From: Aquiflexum sp. TKW24L
GTDB lineage: Bacteria > Bacteroidota > Bacteroidia > Cytophagales > Cyclobacteriaceae
NCBI RefSeq assembly: GCF_023502205.1
Contig: NZ_JAMFLG010000031.1
Location: forward strand, 1 to 53,441
Direction: 5' to 3'
DNA: 53,441 nucleotides
Shown: positions 1-8,378 of the stretch, in pieces
How the letters are laid out: each line of letters starts with the position of its first letter
Numbering within the stretch: position 1 is the first letter of the stretch
Translations under genes and position numbers: made by a program
The notes under the pieces: model-generated
Told to the model about the DNA's origin: nothing
Database searches by the model: none
Seen by the model: the letters and a program-made list of their open reading frames with translations, nothing else

Positions 1-235
1 GTCTTCCAAAATCAGTGAGCTATTGATTAAATTCAATCATGCATTTTTAATTTTTAAAGACATTTTTTGGCATCACGAGGTTAAATCTTGAATGATTTCT
101 CATTCTACAATTTTCAAAGTATATCTAAAAGCTACCCAAGCCAACCGCAAAAAGTATACTAACAACCTGAATTTGTATTACCTGTCGGAAAGCATATAGC
201 GGCAACTTTGTCCTGTAATTTAAACTTTACGCAAC

Positions 236-1051
236 ATGACAAAAACAATTTTAATAACAGGGGCGAGCAGCGGAATCGGTAAAGAAACTGCCAGATTATT
301 TCAGGCCAAAGGTTGGAACGTAATCGCTACCATGCGAAATCCGGACAGCGAAAGCGAATTAAGCACATTGGAAAATGTTTGGGTTACCAAGCTTGATGTA
401 TTGGATCTGGATTCTATCACAAAAGCCGTCAATGATGGCATTCAAAAATTTGGGGGAATTGATGTCTTACTCAACAATGCAGGCTACGGCGCTTACGGAC
501 CCTTGGAATCATTTTCCAGAGACAAAATTTTACGTCAGTTCAATACCAATGTGATCGGGCTTTTGGACGTAACCAAAGCTGTTCTTCCGCATTTCCGACA
601 AAACAAAAAAGGATTGATCATCAACATTTCTTCCATAGGTGGCAAAATAACCTTCCCCTTAGGTGCATTGTATCACGGGACAAAATTTGCCGTGGAAGGC
701 ATCTCAGAATCGCTGCATTATGAAGTCGAACAGTTTGGCGGGCAGGTAAAAATTGTGGAACCGGGGATGATCGCGACAGAATTTTCGGGAAGGTCATTTG
801 ACTTCAGCAACGATGACTCGATGGTCGAATACCAAAAAATCGTGGGTGCATTGATGGGTGCAATGCCGGCAATGGCACAAAATGCTTCTCCCTCAAGCGT
901 GGTGGCAGAGGTGATCTTTGAAGCCGCCACCGATGGCAAAAATCAATTGCGGTATACAGCGGGCGAAGACGCCAAAATGTTGATTGCCAACCGTCAACAA
1001 TATGATGATGCTACATTTATCGGTGGAATCAAGGCACAGTTTGGGCTCTAA
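236..1051 (+). CDS. SDR family oxidoreductase
   Basis: Classical short-chain dehydrogenase/reductase, 271 aa, predicted cytosolic and NAD(P)-dependent. The Rossmann glycine motif GASSGIG lies at residues 9-15, the NNAG motif at 80-83, and the catalytic set is Ser132/133, Tyr146 and Lys150 (YHGTK). The C-terminal substrate region differs from the fatty-acid FabG type, so the substrate is unknown. It is the first gene of a three-gene plus-strand operon with a membrane protein (12 nt downstream) and an AraC regulator. This layout suggests a regulator controlling its own small metabolic or stress operon. Family assignment is firm; the reaction is not identified. Confidence 0.93.
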   Translation: MTKTILITGASSGIGKETARLFQAKGWNVIATMRNPDSESELSTLENVWVTKLDVLDLDSITKAVNDGIQKFGGIDVLLNNAGYGAYGPLESFSRDKILRQFNTNVIGLLDVTKAVLPHFRQNKKGLIINISSIGGKITFPLGALYHGTKFAVEGISESLHYEVEQFGGQVKIVEPGMIATEFSGRSFDFSNDDSMVEYQKIVGALMGAMPAMAQNASPSSVVAEVIFEAATDGKNQLRYTAGEDAKMLIANRQQYDDATFIGGIKAQFGL

Positions 1052-1063
1052 AATCACACCTCT

Positions 1064-1561
1064 ATGAATCCGATTATCAAGTATTTCAATGGAGAAAAAG
1101 CTGAAAGCTATATCTTCAGCCTTGTCGGAGTCATTGCTTTGGCAATGGCACTCTATTTCGTTTTTGGTTTAAAAACATCCTTTTGGAAAGGGGTTGCCAT
1201 TCCTTTTGTGGTGGTGGCGATCCTGGAAGTTATCGTGGGTTTTACGATTGTAACCCGCAGTGAAAATGACATGATCAGGGCAGAAAAGTTTGTCCAAAAC
1301 GAGCCTGAAAAAATCAAAACAGATGAAATCCCGAGAATGGAAACGGTCCTGCGTAATTTTGTGATTTACAGGTATGTGGAGATTGCATTGATTATATTTG
1401 GCATCGTATTGATGTATACCACACCAATCGATACCTTCTGGCAAGGCATTGGTTTGGGCTTCTTTATCAAAGCGGGTATTGTATTGGGATTGGATTTTTT
1501 TGCAGAAAGAAGAGGTCAATTCTATCTGGAATATTTAAACAGTTTAATTGATAAAATATGA
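1064..1561 (+). CDS. Four-helix integral membrane protein
   Basis: 165 aa protein with about four hydrophobic segments (roughly residues 15-35, 42-62, 102-120 and 124-143) separated by a charged central loop rich in Glu, Lys and Arg. No catalytic motif is recognised. It lies 12 nt after the SDR gene, and its stop overlaps the AraC gene start as ATGA, so the three genes are very likely co-transcribed and translationally coupled. Function unknown; an inner-membrane helper of the SDR/AraC unit is a guess from position only. Confidence 0.85.
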   Translation: MNPIIKYFNGEKAESYIFSLVGVIALAMALYFVFGLKTSFWKGVAIPFVVVAILEVIVGFTIVTRSENDMIRAEKFVQNEPEKIKTDEIPRMETVLRNFVIYRYVEIALIIFGIVLMYTTPIDTFWQGIGLGFFIKAGIVLGLDFFAERRGQFYLEYLNSLIDKI

Positions 1562-2466
1562 AGCCGATCATCCACCTGTCCACCATCTCAGACCTCTACA
1601 GATTATTTGGTTTGGGACCAAATCACCATCCTTTGGTGGCTGTGTTGGATTTTAGTAAAGTAAGTGAGCATGTAGAAAAGCATACCAGGATCAGCACTGA
1701 TTTTTATTTGATCATGTTTAAGAATTACTGCAAAAACACGATCAAATATGGCCGGAAAAACATCGATTTTCACGACGGAAGTCTGATTTGCATTGCCCCC
1801 AACCAAATGATCGAAATGGACGACGAAGTGGAATCCACGGAGAATATGATGGGTTGGGGTTTATTTTTTCAGCCCGATTTGATCCGGGCCACGTCTTTGA
1901 ATGAGAAAATGAAGGACTACAGTTTTTTCTCCTACGAAATCTCCGAATCTCTTCATCTCTCTGACAAGGAAAAAAATATCCTGTATGAATGCGTGCAGCA
2001 GATTCGGACAGAACTGCAAGAAAACATTGATGTCCACAGCCAAAATATCATCGTCTCTACGATCGAATTGCTGTTGAACTTTTGCTCTAGGTTTTATGGC
2101 AGACAAATGATCACAAGGAGTAACACCAACAAAACCATCGTGTCCCAAGTCGAAGGGATCCTCCACCAACTCTTTACATCCGACGAGATCAGCGAAAAGG
2201 GATTCCCAACAGTCAAATACCTGGCTGAAAAAGTCAATCTATCGGCAAGCTATTTAAGCGACCTGCTCAAAAAGGAAACAGGAAAAAATGCACAAGAGCA
2301 TATTCATTATTTCTTGATCGAAGCTGCGAAGAACATTTTGATCAACTCTGACAAAACCGTCAATGAAATCGCCTATAATCTGGGTTTTGAATATCCCCAA
2401 TATTTCAACAAACTCTTCAAGCAAAAAACCGGACAGACACCGTTGGAATTCAGGAATTTGAGTTGA
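1558..2466 (+). CDS. AraC family transcriptional regulator
   Basis: 302 aa regulator. The N-terminal two thirds is a sensing region of the AraC-ligand type. The C-terminal ~100 residues form the double helix-turn-helix DNA-binding domain: the first HTH lies around 'VKYLAEKVNLSASYLSDLLK', the second around 'VNEIAYNLGFEYPQYFNKLF', ending in the family signature TPLEFR. The start ATG overlaps the preceding stop (ATGA), indicating translational coupling. It most likely regulates the SDR operon it belongs to; the ligand is unknown. Confidence 0.92.
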   Translation: MKPIIHLSTISDLYRLFGLGPNHHPLVAVLDFSKVSEHVEKHTRISTDFYLIMFKNYCKNTIKYGRKNIDFHDGSLICIAPNQMIEMDDEVESTENMMGWGLFFQPDLIRATSLNEKMKDYSFFSYEISESLHLSDKEKNILYECVQQIRTELQENIDVHSQNIIVSTIELLLNFCSRFYGRQMITRSNTNKTIVSQVEGILHQLFTSDEISEKGFPTVKYLAEKVNLSASYLSDLLKKETGKNAQEHIHYFLIEAAKNILINSDKTVNEIAYNLGFEYPQYFNKLFKQKTGQTPLEFRNLS

Positions 2467-2470
2467 AAAG

Positions 2471-2655
2471 AATCTGTTGATTTTGCTGATAGACGCCTTG
2501 CAGAGGAGTTATGAAATTTCACAAGAAATTGGCTCATTCGCAGTAGTAGTTGACCCGATTGACGAAGATGCAGAGAAGTTTTATGAGAAATATGATTTTA
2601 TAAAATCGCCCGACAGCGGAAAAAAGTTTATTTCATTGAAGACTTTGAACCAGAA
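2471..2655 (+). pseudogene. GNAT acetyltransferase relic (C-terminal fragment)
   Basis: Beginning 4 nt after the AraC stop, a frame encodes LLIDALQRSYEIS, then VVVDPIDEDAEKFYEKYDF, then a short basic stretch. This is the hallmark end of GNAT N-acetyltransferases: the LL-x-DAL-x-RS helix, the VVVD strand and the A-x-x-FY-x-x-x-F motif. The N-terminal half, including the start and the acetyl-CoA loop, is absent, and the frame runs into the convergent SDR gene. The remaining fold cannot bind acetyl-CoA, so this is a truncated relic, probably left by a deletion whose joint lies at the end of the AraC gene. Confidence 0.72.
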
Positions 2656-2666
2656 AAAACTTTTTC

Positions 2667-3437
2667 TCACAACCTCTCCACCATCAATCCCCCATCAATC
2701 GTCACCACCTGCCCAGTGGCATAAGGAATATCTCCCCGAACGAGGGCAACGACGACCTTTCCGACATCGGAAGGAAGACCAATCCGCGGTTCAAGCGTCA
2801 GTCCGGCTTTGATTTTTTCCTGATACACAGCCTTCACTTTCTCCGTCATATCCGTCTCAATCACTCCCGGACGAACTTCATATACGGGAATCCCAAACTC
2901 CGCCATCCTGACTGCCATGACTTTGGACAACATGGACAAACCTGCTTTGGACATGCAGTAAGCGACCCTGTTTACCGAGGCCAGCACCGCCGAGATGGAC
3001 GTAATGTTCACTATCGAAATGGCAGCTTGTGAATCTGTTTTCTTGATCTCCACCATCCAATTGGCAATGGCCTGCGTCAAAAAGAAAGTGCCTTTCATAT
3101 TGATCCCCATCAGCTCGTCAAAATCTGCTTCACTGACTTCTAATACATCTGCCCTTGTACGCGGTGCCACTCCGGCATTGTTCACAAGGACTTGGACTGT
3201 CCCGAAAACCATTTTCAATTCATTAACTATTTTTTCCCTGTCAGTCACTTTGCTGATGTCACCTTGAATATAATGGACTGTGGCACCCAATGCAGCCAAG
3301 CCCTCCAAAACAGCCTTCACTTCCTCTTCCTTTCTAACTCCATTGATGGCAAGGTCATAGCCATTCTCAGCCAATTTGATGGCGATGCCTAAGCCGATTC
3401 CCCGGCTTCCTCCTGTGATCAATGCGACGGGTTTCAT
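2667..3437 (-). CDS. SDR family oxidoreductase, carbohydrate operon
   Basis: 256 aa SDR resembling proteins named 3-ketoacyl-ACP reductase, with TGGSRGIG at residues 8-15, NNAG at 86-89, Ser147, Tyr160 and Lys164 (YCMSK), and a C-terminal [10 protein letters not shown] motif typical of tetrameric classical SDRs. Its ATG overlaps the stop of the upstream flavin oxidoreductase (ATGA), making it the last gene of the symporter/GH88/reductase operon. From context it probably reduces or oxidises a sugar-derived ketone (a KduD-like role) rather than acting in fatty acid synthesis. No obvious terminator is seen before the convergent GNAT relic. Confidence 0.9.
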   Translation of the reverse strand: MKPVALITGGSRGIGLGIAIKLAENGYDLAINGVRKEEEVKAVLEGLAALGATVHYIQGDISKVTDREKIVNELKMVFGTVQVLVNNAGVAPRTRADVLEVSEADFDELMGINMKGTFFLTQAIANWMVEIKKTDSQAAISIVNITSISAVLASVNRVAYCMSKAGLSMLSKVMAVRMAEFGIPVYEVRPGVIETDMTEKVKAVYQEKIKAGLTLEPRIGLPSDVGKVVVALVRGDIPYATGQVVTIDGGLMVERL

Positions 3438-4879
3438 ATTTCTTTGAGGGATTTAAGTTGACTATGTTCGGGCATATTTTTGTAAAACGGATCCAAAGGA
3501 AAGCATCCTGACACGATGCCATTCCTCGGGGCAGTGGTACAATCCGAGAAAGTACGACAGATCTTCTGCCGCTTCAGGCCATTGCCTGCGAGGATATCTA
3601 CGGGCATTTCCGGGTAACTCAATACCATCCTTCCCAATCCGATGGAGTCAGCTTTTCCTGTTTGAAGAACTTCCTGAGCGACATTGGGAAGCCATTCCTG
3701 CAGATAGGAATAAGCCGAGCCCACCACATAAAATTCCGGAAAAGCAGCTTTCACCTCCCCTGTCACCCTGATCTGTCGGGCCACACCATGGAGCGGATCT
3801 TCGGGCGGTAGGTAGCCATCCGAAGGAGGAAACAAGGCAGGGCGCTGAATATGCGGATTGTAATATGGACTGCCTGCAGTGGTGCACAGCAGTTCAATGC
3901 CGAGTTTTTTGAGTTCTTCAAGAAATTCAAAAGATTCGGAAAGGTTTTCATTGGTCCCTGATTCATCACCACCAAAAGCAAATGGATAATGTCCATTGGC
4001 TGAAGGCACACCCTTTTCTTCTGGTCCTTTCTGAAATGGCACCCAATCGAAGACGCTCAACCGAACGCCTATTTCCAATCCAGGTGCTTCGGTGTTAATT
4101 CCAGCTGTAATTTCCCTGAGGAAGCGGCTGCGGTTTTCCATGGACTTTCCATATTTCCCTTCCCGCTCATACGCACTCAAAAACTCATGTCCAAGGTAGC
4201 CATGGCAATGTTTGATATCTAAAAATTGGAATCCTGCTTTTTGTGCCAAAACTGCTGCTTTCACATAGTCTTCCACCAATTCATCGATCTCAGCATCGGT
4301 AAAAAGCGGATAGTCTTCCTTCAACCCAAACTTTTTGTCCAAAATAGGATGGTGGTAAAGAATCTTGGGTTCCATTTGGTTTTTGCTGTTGGGCTTACAA
4401 AACCGTCCCGAATGTGTCAACTGCAACCCAGTGAGTAAGTCGTCTGTTTTGCCAAATTCGGTTCGGTGTTCCTCTTGAATCAGCTGAAAAAGAGATGCGA
4501 AATCTGACAGGTTGGCTTCATTCATCAGCAACTGATTGGGATTTGCCCGGCCATCATGTCGGACAGCTACCGCCTCACAACCCCAAAGCAGTTTGGCTCC
4601 ACTCCGTGCAAAATTTCCCCATCTTCTTTTCGTCAGCTCAGTAGGCTTTCCATCTGTTGTTCCATCCCAACCTTCCATCGGCAAAATGCAAAAAGCATTT
4701 CCAATCCGATTTCCTGAGCGGAGAAGATGGCCTTTGGCAAAGGGTGATTCCAAACCTGCGATCAGGTTTTCGGCAAATGGCAAATCAATTCCCTCTTCGG
4801 ACAGGTGATGTTGAAACTGCTCAGCCGTCTTCAGTTGGGCGACTCGGGGAAAGGAAGGTTTGTATTTTCCGCTACTCAT
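3434..4879 (-). CDS. NADH:flavin oxidoreductase (old yellow enzyme family)
   Basis: 481 aa FMN-dependent TIM-barrel reductase. The signature segment around residues 220-260 has the [13 protein letters not shown] motif, containing the His pair that binds the substrate carbonyl, followed by [12 protein letters not shown], equivalent to YGGSLENRxRF. An N-terminal GNR-x-GNAF segment and a late '[13 protein letters not shown]' phosphate-binding segment also fit the family. A longer frame opens at 4972, but the ATG at 4879 overlaps the GH88 stop as ATGA, matching the other junctions of this operon, so that start was chosen. It is longer than standard OYEs but lacks the C-terminal FAD/NAD domain of 2,4-dienoyl-CoA reductases. 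Likely role: reduction of an enone intermediate of sugar breakdown (inferred). Confidence 0.88.
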   Translation of the reverse strand: MSSGKYKPSFPRVAQLKTAEQFQHHLSEEGIDLPFAENLIAGLESPFAKGHLLRSGNRIGNAFCILPMEGWDGTTDGKPTELTKRRWGNFARSGAKLLWGCEAVAVRHDGRANPNQLLMNEANLSDFASLFQLIQEEHRTEFGKTDDLLTGLQLTHSGRFCKPNSKNQMEPKILYHHPILDKKFGLKEDYPLFTDAEIDELVEDYVKAAVLAQKAGFQFLDIKHCHGYLGHEFLSAYEREGKYGKSMENRSRFLREITAGINTEAPGLEIGVRLSVFDWVPFQKGPEEKGVPSANGHYPFAFGGDESGTNENLSESFEFLEELKKLGIELLCTTAGSPYYNPHIQRPALFPPSDGYLPPEDPLHGVARQIRVTGEVKAAFPEFYVVGSAYSYLQEWLPNVAQEVLQTGKADSIGLGRMVLSYPEMPVDILAGNGLKRQKICRTFSDCTTAPRNGIVSGCFPLDPFYKNMPEHSQLKSLKEI

Positions 4880-6255
4880 TTTTCGATACAATTGATAAAA
4901 CTGTAATATTTCTCTCCGTTTTGGATTCTTTGTAGGAGCAAGGCAAGTTCCCGAGCATGGTAATCTCCCCACATGCTGGATTCACCATGTGGTACTTGTC
5001 CCGGATTTGGCCGATAATCCCAACCATTTGGATGGTGGTAAATCGAGTGCAAAACCAATCCCTGATGCTCCTCATCGGTGGAAAGATAAGGTTCGGAAAA
5101 AAGTGTCTTGGCGAGTTGGTAACCTACTTGGAAGTAGCGGTTGGACTTTTCGGGATCACTTGTTTTGAGCCAATTCCCAATCCTGATAAATCCCTGTGCC
5201 GCAATCGCAGCAGCGGAGGAATCCACAGGTTCATAAGCATTGTATGGATCAGCGGGTCGGTTGAAGTAATCCCCCATCATGAACAAACCCGGTGCTCCGG
5301 TGTCCCAATAGGGAATCCCATCAGTAGGAGTATTTGCCAAGTAAAATTCAGCAGTAGCTGTGGCAGCCTTGGATAGTGCAAACCTCAGGTTTTCTTGTGA
5401 GATGATTCCTGCATAATCTGCCTCAGGCAAATCCTCCAAAACTTCCAAAATCTCGCCCAAGCCACATATCGCCCAAGCCAATCCCCTTGTCCAGGTACTG
5501 AATCCGGTATAACCCTGTTGGGAATTTGGACAGCGGTAGTTACCGTCATTGGTATTGAAAATGATCTCATGGGCTGTCCGCCCAGAGATGTCATATTGGT
5601 CGCGACCTTCCCCAAAGAAAATGGAATAACGCACCGTACTGAGTAAATGCTGAATGGCCCGACCAAGGAGATTTATCATTTTGTCATTTTCTCCCTGCAA
5701 AACATGGCCGAGTTGATGGGAAAGGATCACCGCCCTGCAAGTCCGGATCGTATCCACAAAAAGAGAATGCGGTCCATTGAAGGAATACATGTACCCTCCC
5801 GACGGGATGCTTGTCCAGCGTAATGCCTGTACCGCACCGCTGACTTTGATGGCCAGGCGGTAATATTCTTTTTCCCAAAAAGTAGCTTCCAATTTCCCCT
5901 CCACGATCATCCGGAGGAGATTGCCATACGTGCTGACATTGTTGAATCCATGGTCATGAACACCCGTATGTGTCAGGTGAGGTGCCATTTTCTTCAGTGT
6001 ATTTTCCTTTCCCAAATGGAGAAATATTTCCTCGCCCGTAGCATCATATTGGAAAAGGGCAGAACCAAATTGAAAACCTTGGGTCCATTCCGTCCATCCT
6101 CGGGTGACATATTTTCCCTTTTCGGTAAAAACAGGAGCACCCTTGGAGGTATCAAAAGTCTTTTCGATCGAAAGGATTTTCTTCCCCGAAAGGTCCCAAA
6201 ACTTTGTTAAGGAACTTTCTATCTGCTTTTTTTCAAAATTTAAATCAAGCTTCAT
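4876..6255 (-). CDS. GH88-like unsaturated glucuronyl hydrolase
   Basis: 459 aa predicted (alpha/alpha)6-barrel hydrolase. The GH88 signature HDHGF sits at residues 100-104 with the expected catalytic Asp101, and a second acidic residue, Asp168, lies in FVDTIRT. The [13 protein letters not shown] segment and the late [16 protein letters not shown] segment also fit. GH88 enzymes hydrate the 4,5-double bond of unsaturated uronyl oligosaccharides made by polysaccharide lyases. No signal peptide is seen from ATG 6255, so it is predicted cytosolic, acting on oligosaccharides imported by the adjacent symporter. The start lies inside the symporter's last codons (11-nt overlap). GH105-like activity is an alternative; the exact substrate is not determined. 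Confidence 0.75.
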   Translation of the reverse strand: MKLDLNFEKKQIESSLTKFWDLSGKKILSIEKTFDTSKGAPVFTEKGKYVTRGWTEWTQGFQFGSALFQYDATGEEIFLHLGKENTLKKMAPHLTHTGVHDHGFNNVSTYGNLLRMIVEGKLEATFWEKEYYRLAIKVSGAVQALRWTSIPSGGYMYSFNGPHSLFVDTIRTCRAVILSHQLGHVLQGENDKMINLLGRAIQHLLSTVRYSIFFGEGRDQYDISGRTAHEIIFNTNDGNYRCPNSQQGYTGFSTWTRGLAWAICGLGEILEVLEDLPEADYAGIISQENLRFALSKAATATAEFYLANTPTDGIPYWDTGAPGLFMMGDYFNRPADPYNAYEPVDSSAAAIAAQGFIRIGNWLKTSDPEKSNRYFQVGYQLAKTLFSEPYLSTDEEHQGLVLHSIYHHPNGWDYRPNPGQVPHGESSMWGDYHARELALLLQRIQNGEKYYSFINCIEK

Positions 6256-7657
6256 GGCTATTTTTTTGGATAAAATGGTGACGCACCATGATGGCAGGCA
6301 CCACCACAATCAATATACAATACATCAGAAAATCCAGCGGGAAATTTTCAAATCCATTTGGTACGACACCAAGGATGGAAAGGATAAAATATCCCAAAAA
6401 CGCACCTGAAATCCAAAGTAGTTCTCGGGGCGGATTTTTGAAAATCACTGCGCCTAATATCACCGGTGCCACCATCGAGGTGCCGGTAAAACTCACCCTT
6501 GCCAGCAAGACAAGTTCGTCGCTCATGTATGTCGAAAACACCAAAACGATCAAGGAAAACACCATGATGGAGATTTTGGTCCTCCTCATGATTGCTTTGT
6601 CCGAACCGGAAAGCAAAGATCTCAATTCGGATCCCAAAGCGAAAATTTGGGCATTAGTAGTAGAAAGACAAGCTGCGAATAATCCGACAACCGCCAAAGC
6701 CGCCACCGGCACCGCTTGGTCAAACAACAAAGCTTTCGCAAGAAAATCCGAAGTGCTTGCATCAGGGTATTTGACTGCGCCATACAATCCGATGAAGGCA
6801 GTAGGCAGGATTACCAAAATGGCGAATATCCCCACTGCGTACGCCATTTTGTGTACAGATTTCAAGTCCTTCATGACTATCAATCTGGTGGTAAATTGGG
6901 GTTGGGAAACAGGGATCATGACTATTGCAATGGTAGATGCAATCAGAAATTGGTGGCTGAAAAGGCCTTTTGGCCCGGGAAGGGACTGAAGTCCAGGATT
7001 TGTTTCATTGACCTGCGCCATGGCGGCTTGGAATCCCCCACTCATCTGAAGGCAAGTGACCCCTATAATCCAGATAACCACCAACAAGATCACACCCTGT
7101 ATCGCATCTGAATACATGATGGCTTTGAGCCCTCCGATCTCTGCATAAGCTAGCATAATCAACACCAGGATGGCAGACCATGACCAATAGGGCAGCAAAT
7201 CGGGAAATGCTGCATTGAGGAAAATGGAAATTCCACGGATTTGGATTGCCACATACGGGATCAGAAATAGGAAAGCGCTTGCAAAGACAAGGTAGCCTGC
7301 ATACTTGTTTTTGTAGCAGGAAATCATCAATCCCGCAACGCCTTTATAACCTTGTAATGAAGCCCTTTTGCGAAGCTTATACCCAAACCAGATCAGAAAG
7401 AAAACCATAAAGGCGTCCGACAATCCCAGAAAAACCCAAGCCCCTACTCCATGAACGCGAAAGAAATCCGGCATACCCATAAAGGTGAAAGCACTGAATA
7501 AAGCTGCTGAGAAAGTCAGGAAACCAAGTATCGCGCCGATGTTGGATCCTGCAAGGATGAATTCATCCGAGGAGCGGTCTTTCCGGTAAGACTTGTAGGA
7601 GGCATAGCCCAACGAAGCTAGAAAGACGAAGAAGAAAAATCCCAGCCAACCGATCAT
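6245..7657 (-). CDS. Sodium:solute symporter (SSS family)
   Basis: 470 aa inner-membrane transporter with about 13 hydrophobic segments. Family features include the early DEFILAGSNIG segment after TM1, the GGLKAIMYSDAIQG loop (the SSS signature region around residues 175-190) and a QPQFTTR motif near 255. The carbohydrate-operon context, directly upstream of a cytosolic GH88-like hydrolase, suggests uptake of a uronate-containing mono- or disaccharide. Its start overlaps the stop of the small membrane protein gene (ATGA), and its end overlaps the GH88 start, so translation of the whole operon appears coupled. Confidence 0.93.
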   Translation of the reverse strand: MIGWLGFFFFVFLASLGYASYKSYRKDRSSDEFILAGSNIGAILGFLTFSAALFSAFTFMGMPDFFRVHGVGAWVFLGLSDAFMVFFLIWFGYKLRKRASLQGYKGVAGLMISCYKNKYAGYLVFASAFLFLIPYVAIQIRGISIFLNAAFPDLLPYWSWSAILVLIMLAYAEIGGLKAIMYSDAIQGVILLVVIWIIGVTCLQMSGGFQAAMAQVNETNPGLQSLPGPKGLFSHQFLIASTIAIVMIPVSQPQFTTRLIVMKDLKSVHKMAYAVGIFAILVILPTAFIGLYGAVKYPDASTSDFLAKALLFDQAVPVAALAVVGLFAACLSTTNAQIFALGSELRSLLSGSDKAIMRRTKISIMVFSLIVLVFSTYMSDELVLLARVSFTGTSMVAPVILGAVIFKNPPRELLWISGAFLGYFILSILGVVPNGFENFPLDFLMYCILIVVVPAIMVRHHFIQKNSHEA

Positions 7658-7866
7658 TTGATTCCTTTTTCTTCATATGGAAAAAACCGGGAGGCGAGGA
7701 AAGTCAACACCACCACCAGAACCGTTACCAAAAATCCCGACCAAAATATAAATGGTATGCCCCAGAGTGTGGGATCGGGTTTGTTTTCCTGAAAAAGAAA
7801 GAAGAAAGAAATCACGGCCAAAAGCAGTACGCTGAGGACGATGAGGTTCCAAATTTTGGATTTCAT
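7654..7866 (-). CDS. Small two-helix membrane protein, symporter companion
   Basis: 70 aa protein with two hydrophobic helices (about residues 7-24 and 37-60) and a charged C-terminus. It is the first gene of the operon and overlaps the symporter start by ATGA. Small two-TM partners are often encoded beside SSS transporters, so a subunit or assembly role is likely but inferred. No enzymatic motif. Confidence 0.78.
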   Translation of the reverse strand: MKSKIWNLIVLSVLLLAVISFFFLFQENKPDPTLWGIPFIFWSGFLVTVLVVVLTFLASRFFPYEEKGIK

Positions 7867-8059
7867 AATTTTGGGTTTAGGGTTAGAGAGTTATCCGGAT
7901 AGTTATGGGGCTATTTTGGTAGCTACAAGCTAATAAATATCTAGAAGAAATGCCTCGTGCGGTGGGATGAAATATGGAAAATGAATAGAATTTAAAAGGT
8001 TTTGTTTTGTTGAAATTCCAAACATTGAAGCTGAATTTTTGACGTTTATTTCTAATGTC

Positions 8060-8083
8060 ACTTTTTGTCTTGACACAAAAAGT
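8060..8083. repeat. Perfect inverted repeat ACTTTTTGT-6-ACAAAAAGT
   Basis: Nine-base arms separated by the six bases CTTGAC. A further GTCAAG at 8094-8099 is the reverse complement of that spacer, giving a second overlapping pairing. Similar sequences recur between genes in Bacteroidota genomes (from general knowledge, unchecked here). Not followed by a T-run on either strand, so a terminator is unlikely. Confidence 0.6.
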
Positions 8084-8269
8084 AACCAAAAAAGTCAAGA
8101 AATTTTAATCCTATCCGCACACATTGCCACCGCCGGCCCGGAAAAATTTCTTCCTCCCCACGGTTGTTTCAGTTCAAAATTTGTTTAAAGTTTACGATTC
8201 TGGCTAATTTCTCCTGCCATTTCAAAATTTAATGATTCAATAAGAACCTTTGCCCATGCTATTCGATAT

Positions 8270-8287
8270 TCAGCCCACTTCGGGGCT
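8270..8287 (+). repeat. 18-bp repeat unit, inverted copy at 53185-53202
   Basis: The 18 bases TCAGCCCACTTCGGGGCT match exactly the reverse complement of 53185-53202, 45 kb away. It contains a small internal stem (AGCCC/GGGCT). GCTATT lies a few bases upstream in both copies when oriented alike, so the shared element is longer than 18 bp but diverged. Looks like a dispersed noncoding repeat family. Confidence 0.65.
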
Positions 8288-8378
8288 AGTACCTATAGAA
8301 AAACCCAACTTTTTACAGATGGCTAGAAATCAATCTTTATCTTTTTTACATTTATAAAAAAGCATCCAACCAGCAACC

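Larger units (their letters stand above)
7867..8378. other. Divergent intergenic region, operon versus sulfatase
   Basis: 512 nt between the divergently transcribed symporter operon and sulfatase gene. It must hold both promoters, but no convincing TTG-N19-TAnnTTTG pair is seen; TATCTTTT near 8337 is only a near match for the sulfatase. It contains two repeat-like elements described separately (8060-8083 and 8270-8287). A 71-codon minus-strand frame here looks like a chance product of the inverted repeat and is not called. Confidence 0.6.

Noticed and set aside
2477-2812. 111-codon frame as a full gene after araC
   Set aside because: Its first 60 codons are a GNAT tail without the N-terminal half; the rest is antisense to the SDR gene.
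6288-6989. 233-codon plus-strand frame antisense to the symporter
   Set aside because: Composition follows the symporter's codons in reverse; no family motif or start signal.
7883-8098. 71-codon minus frame (starts MTFLVTFCVKTK)
   Set aside because: Its start is formed by the inverted repeat at 8060-8099 and the rest has no protein-like pattern.
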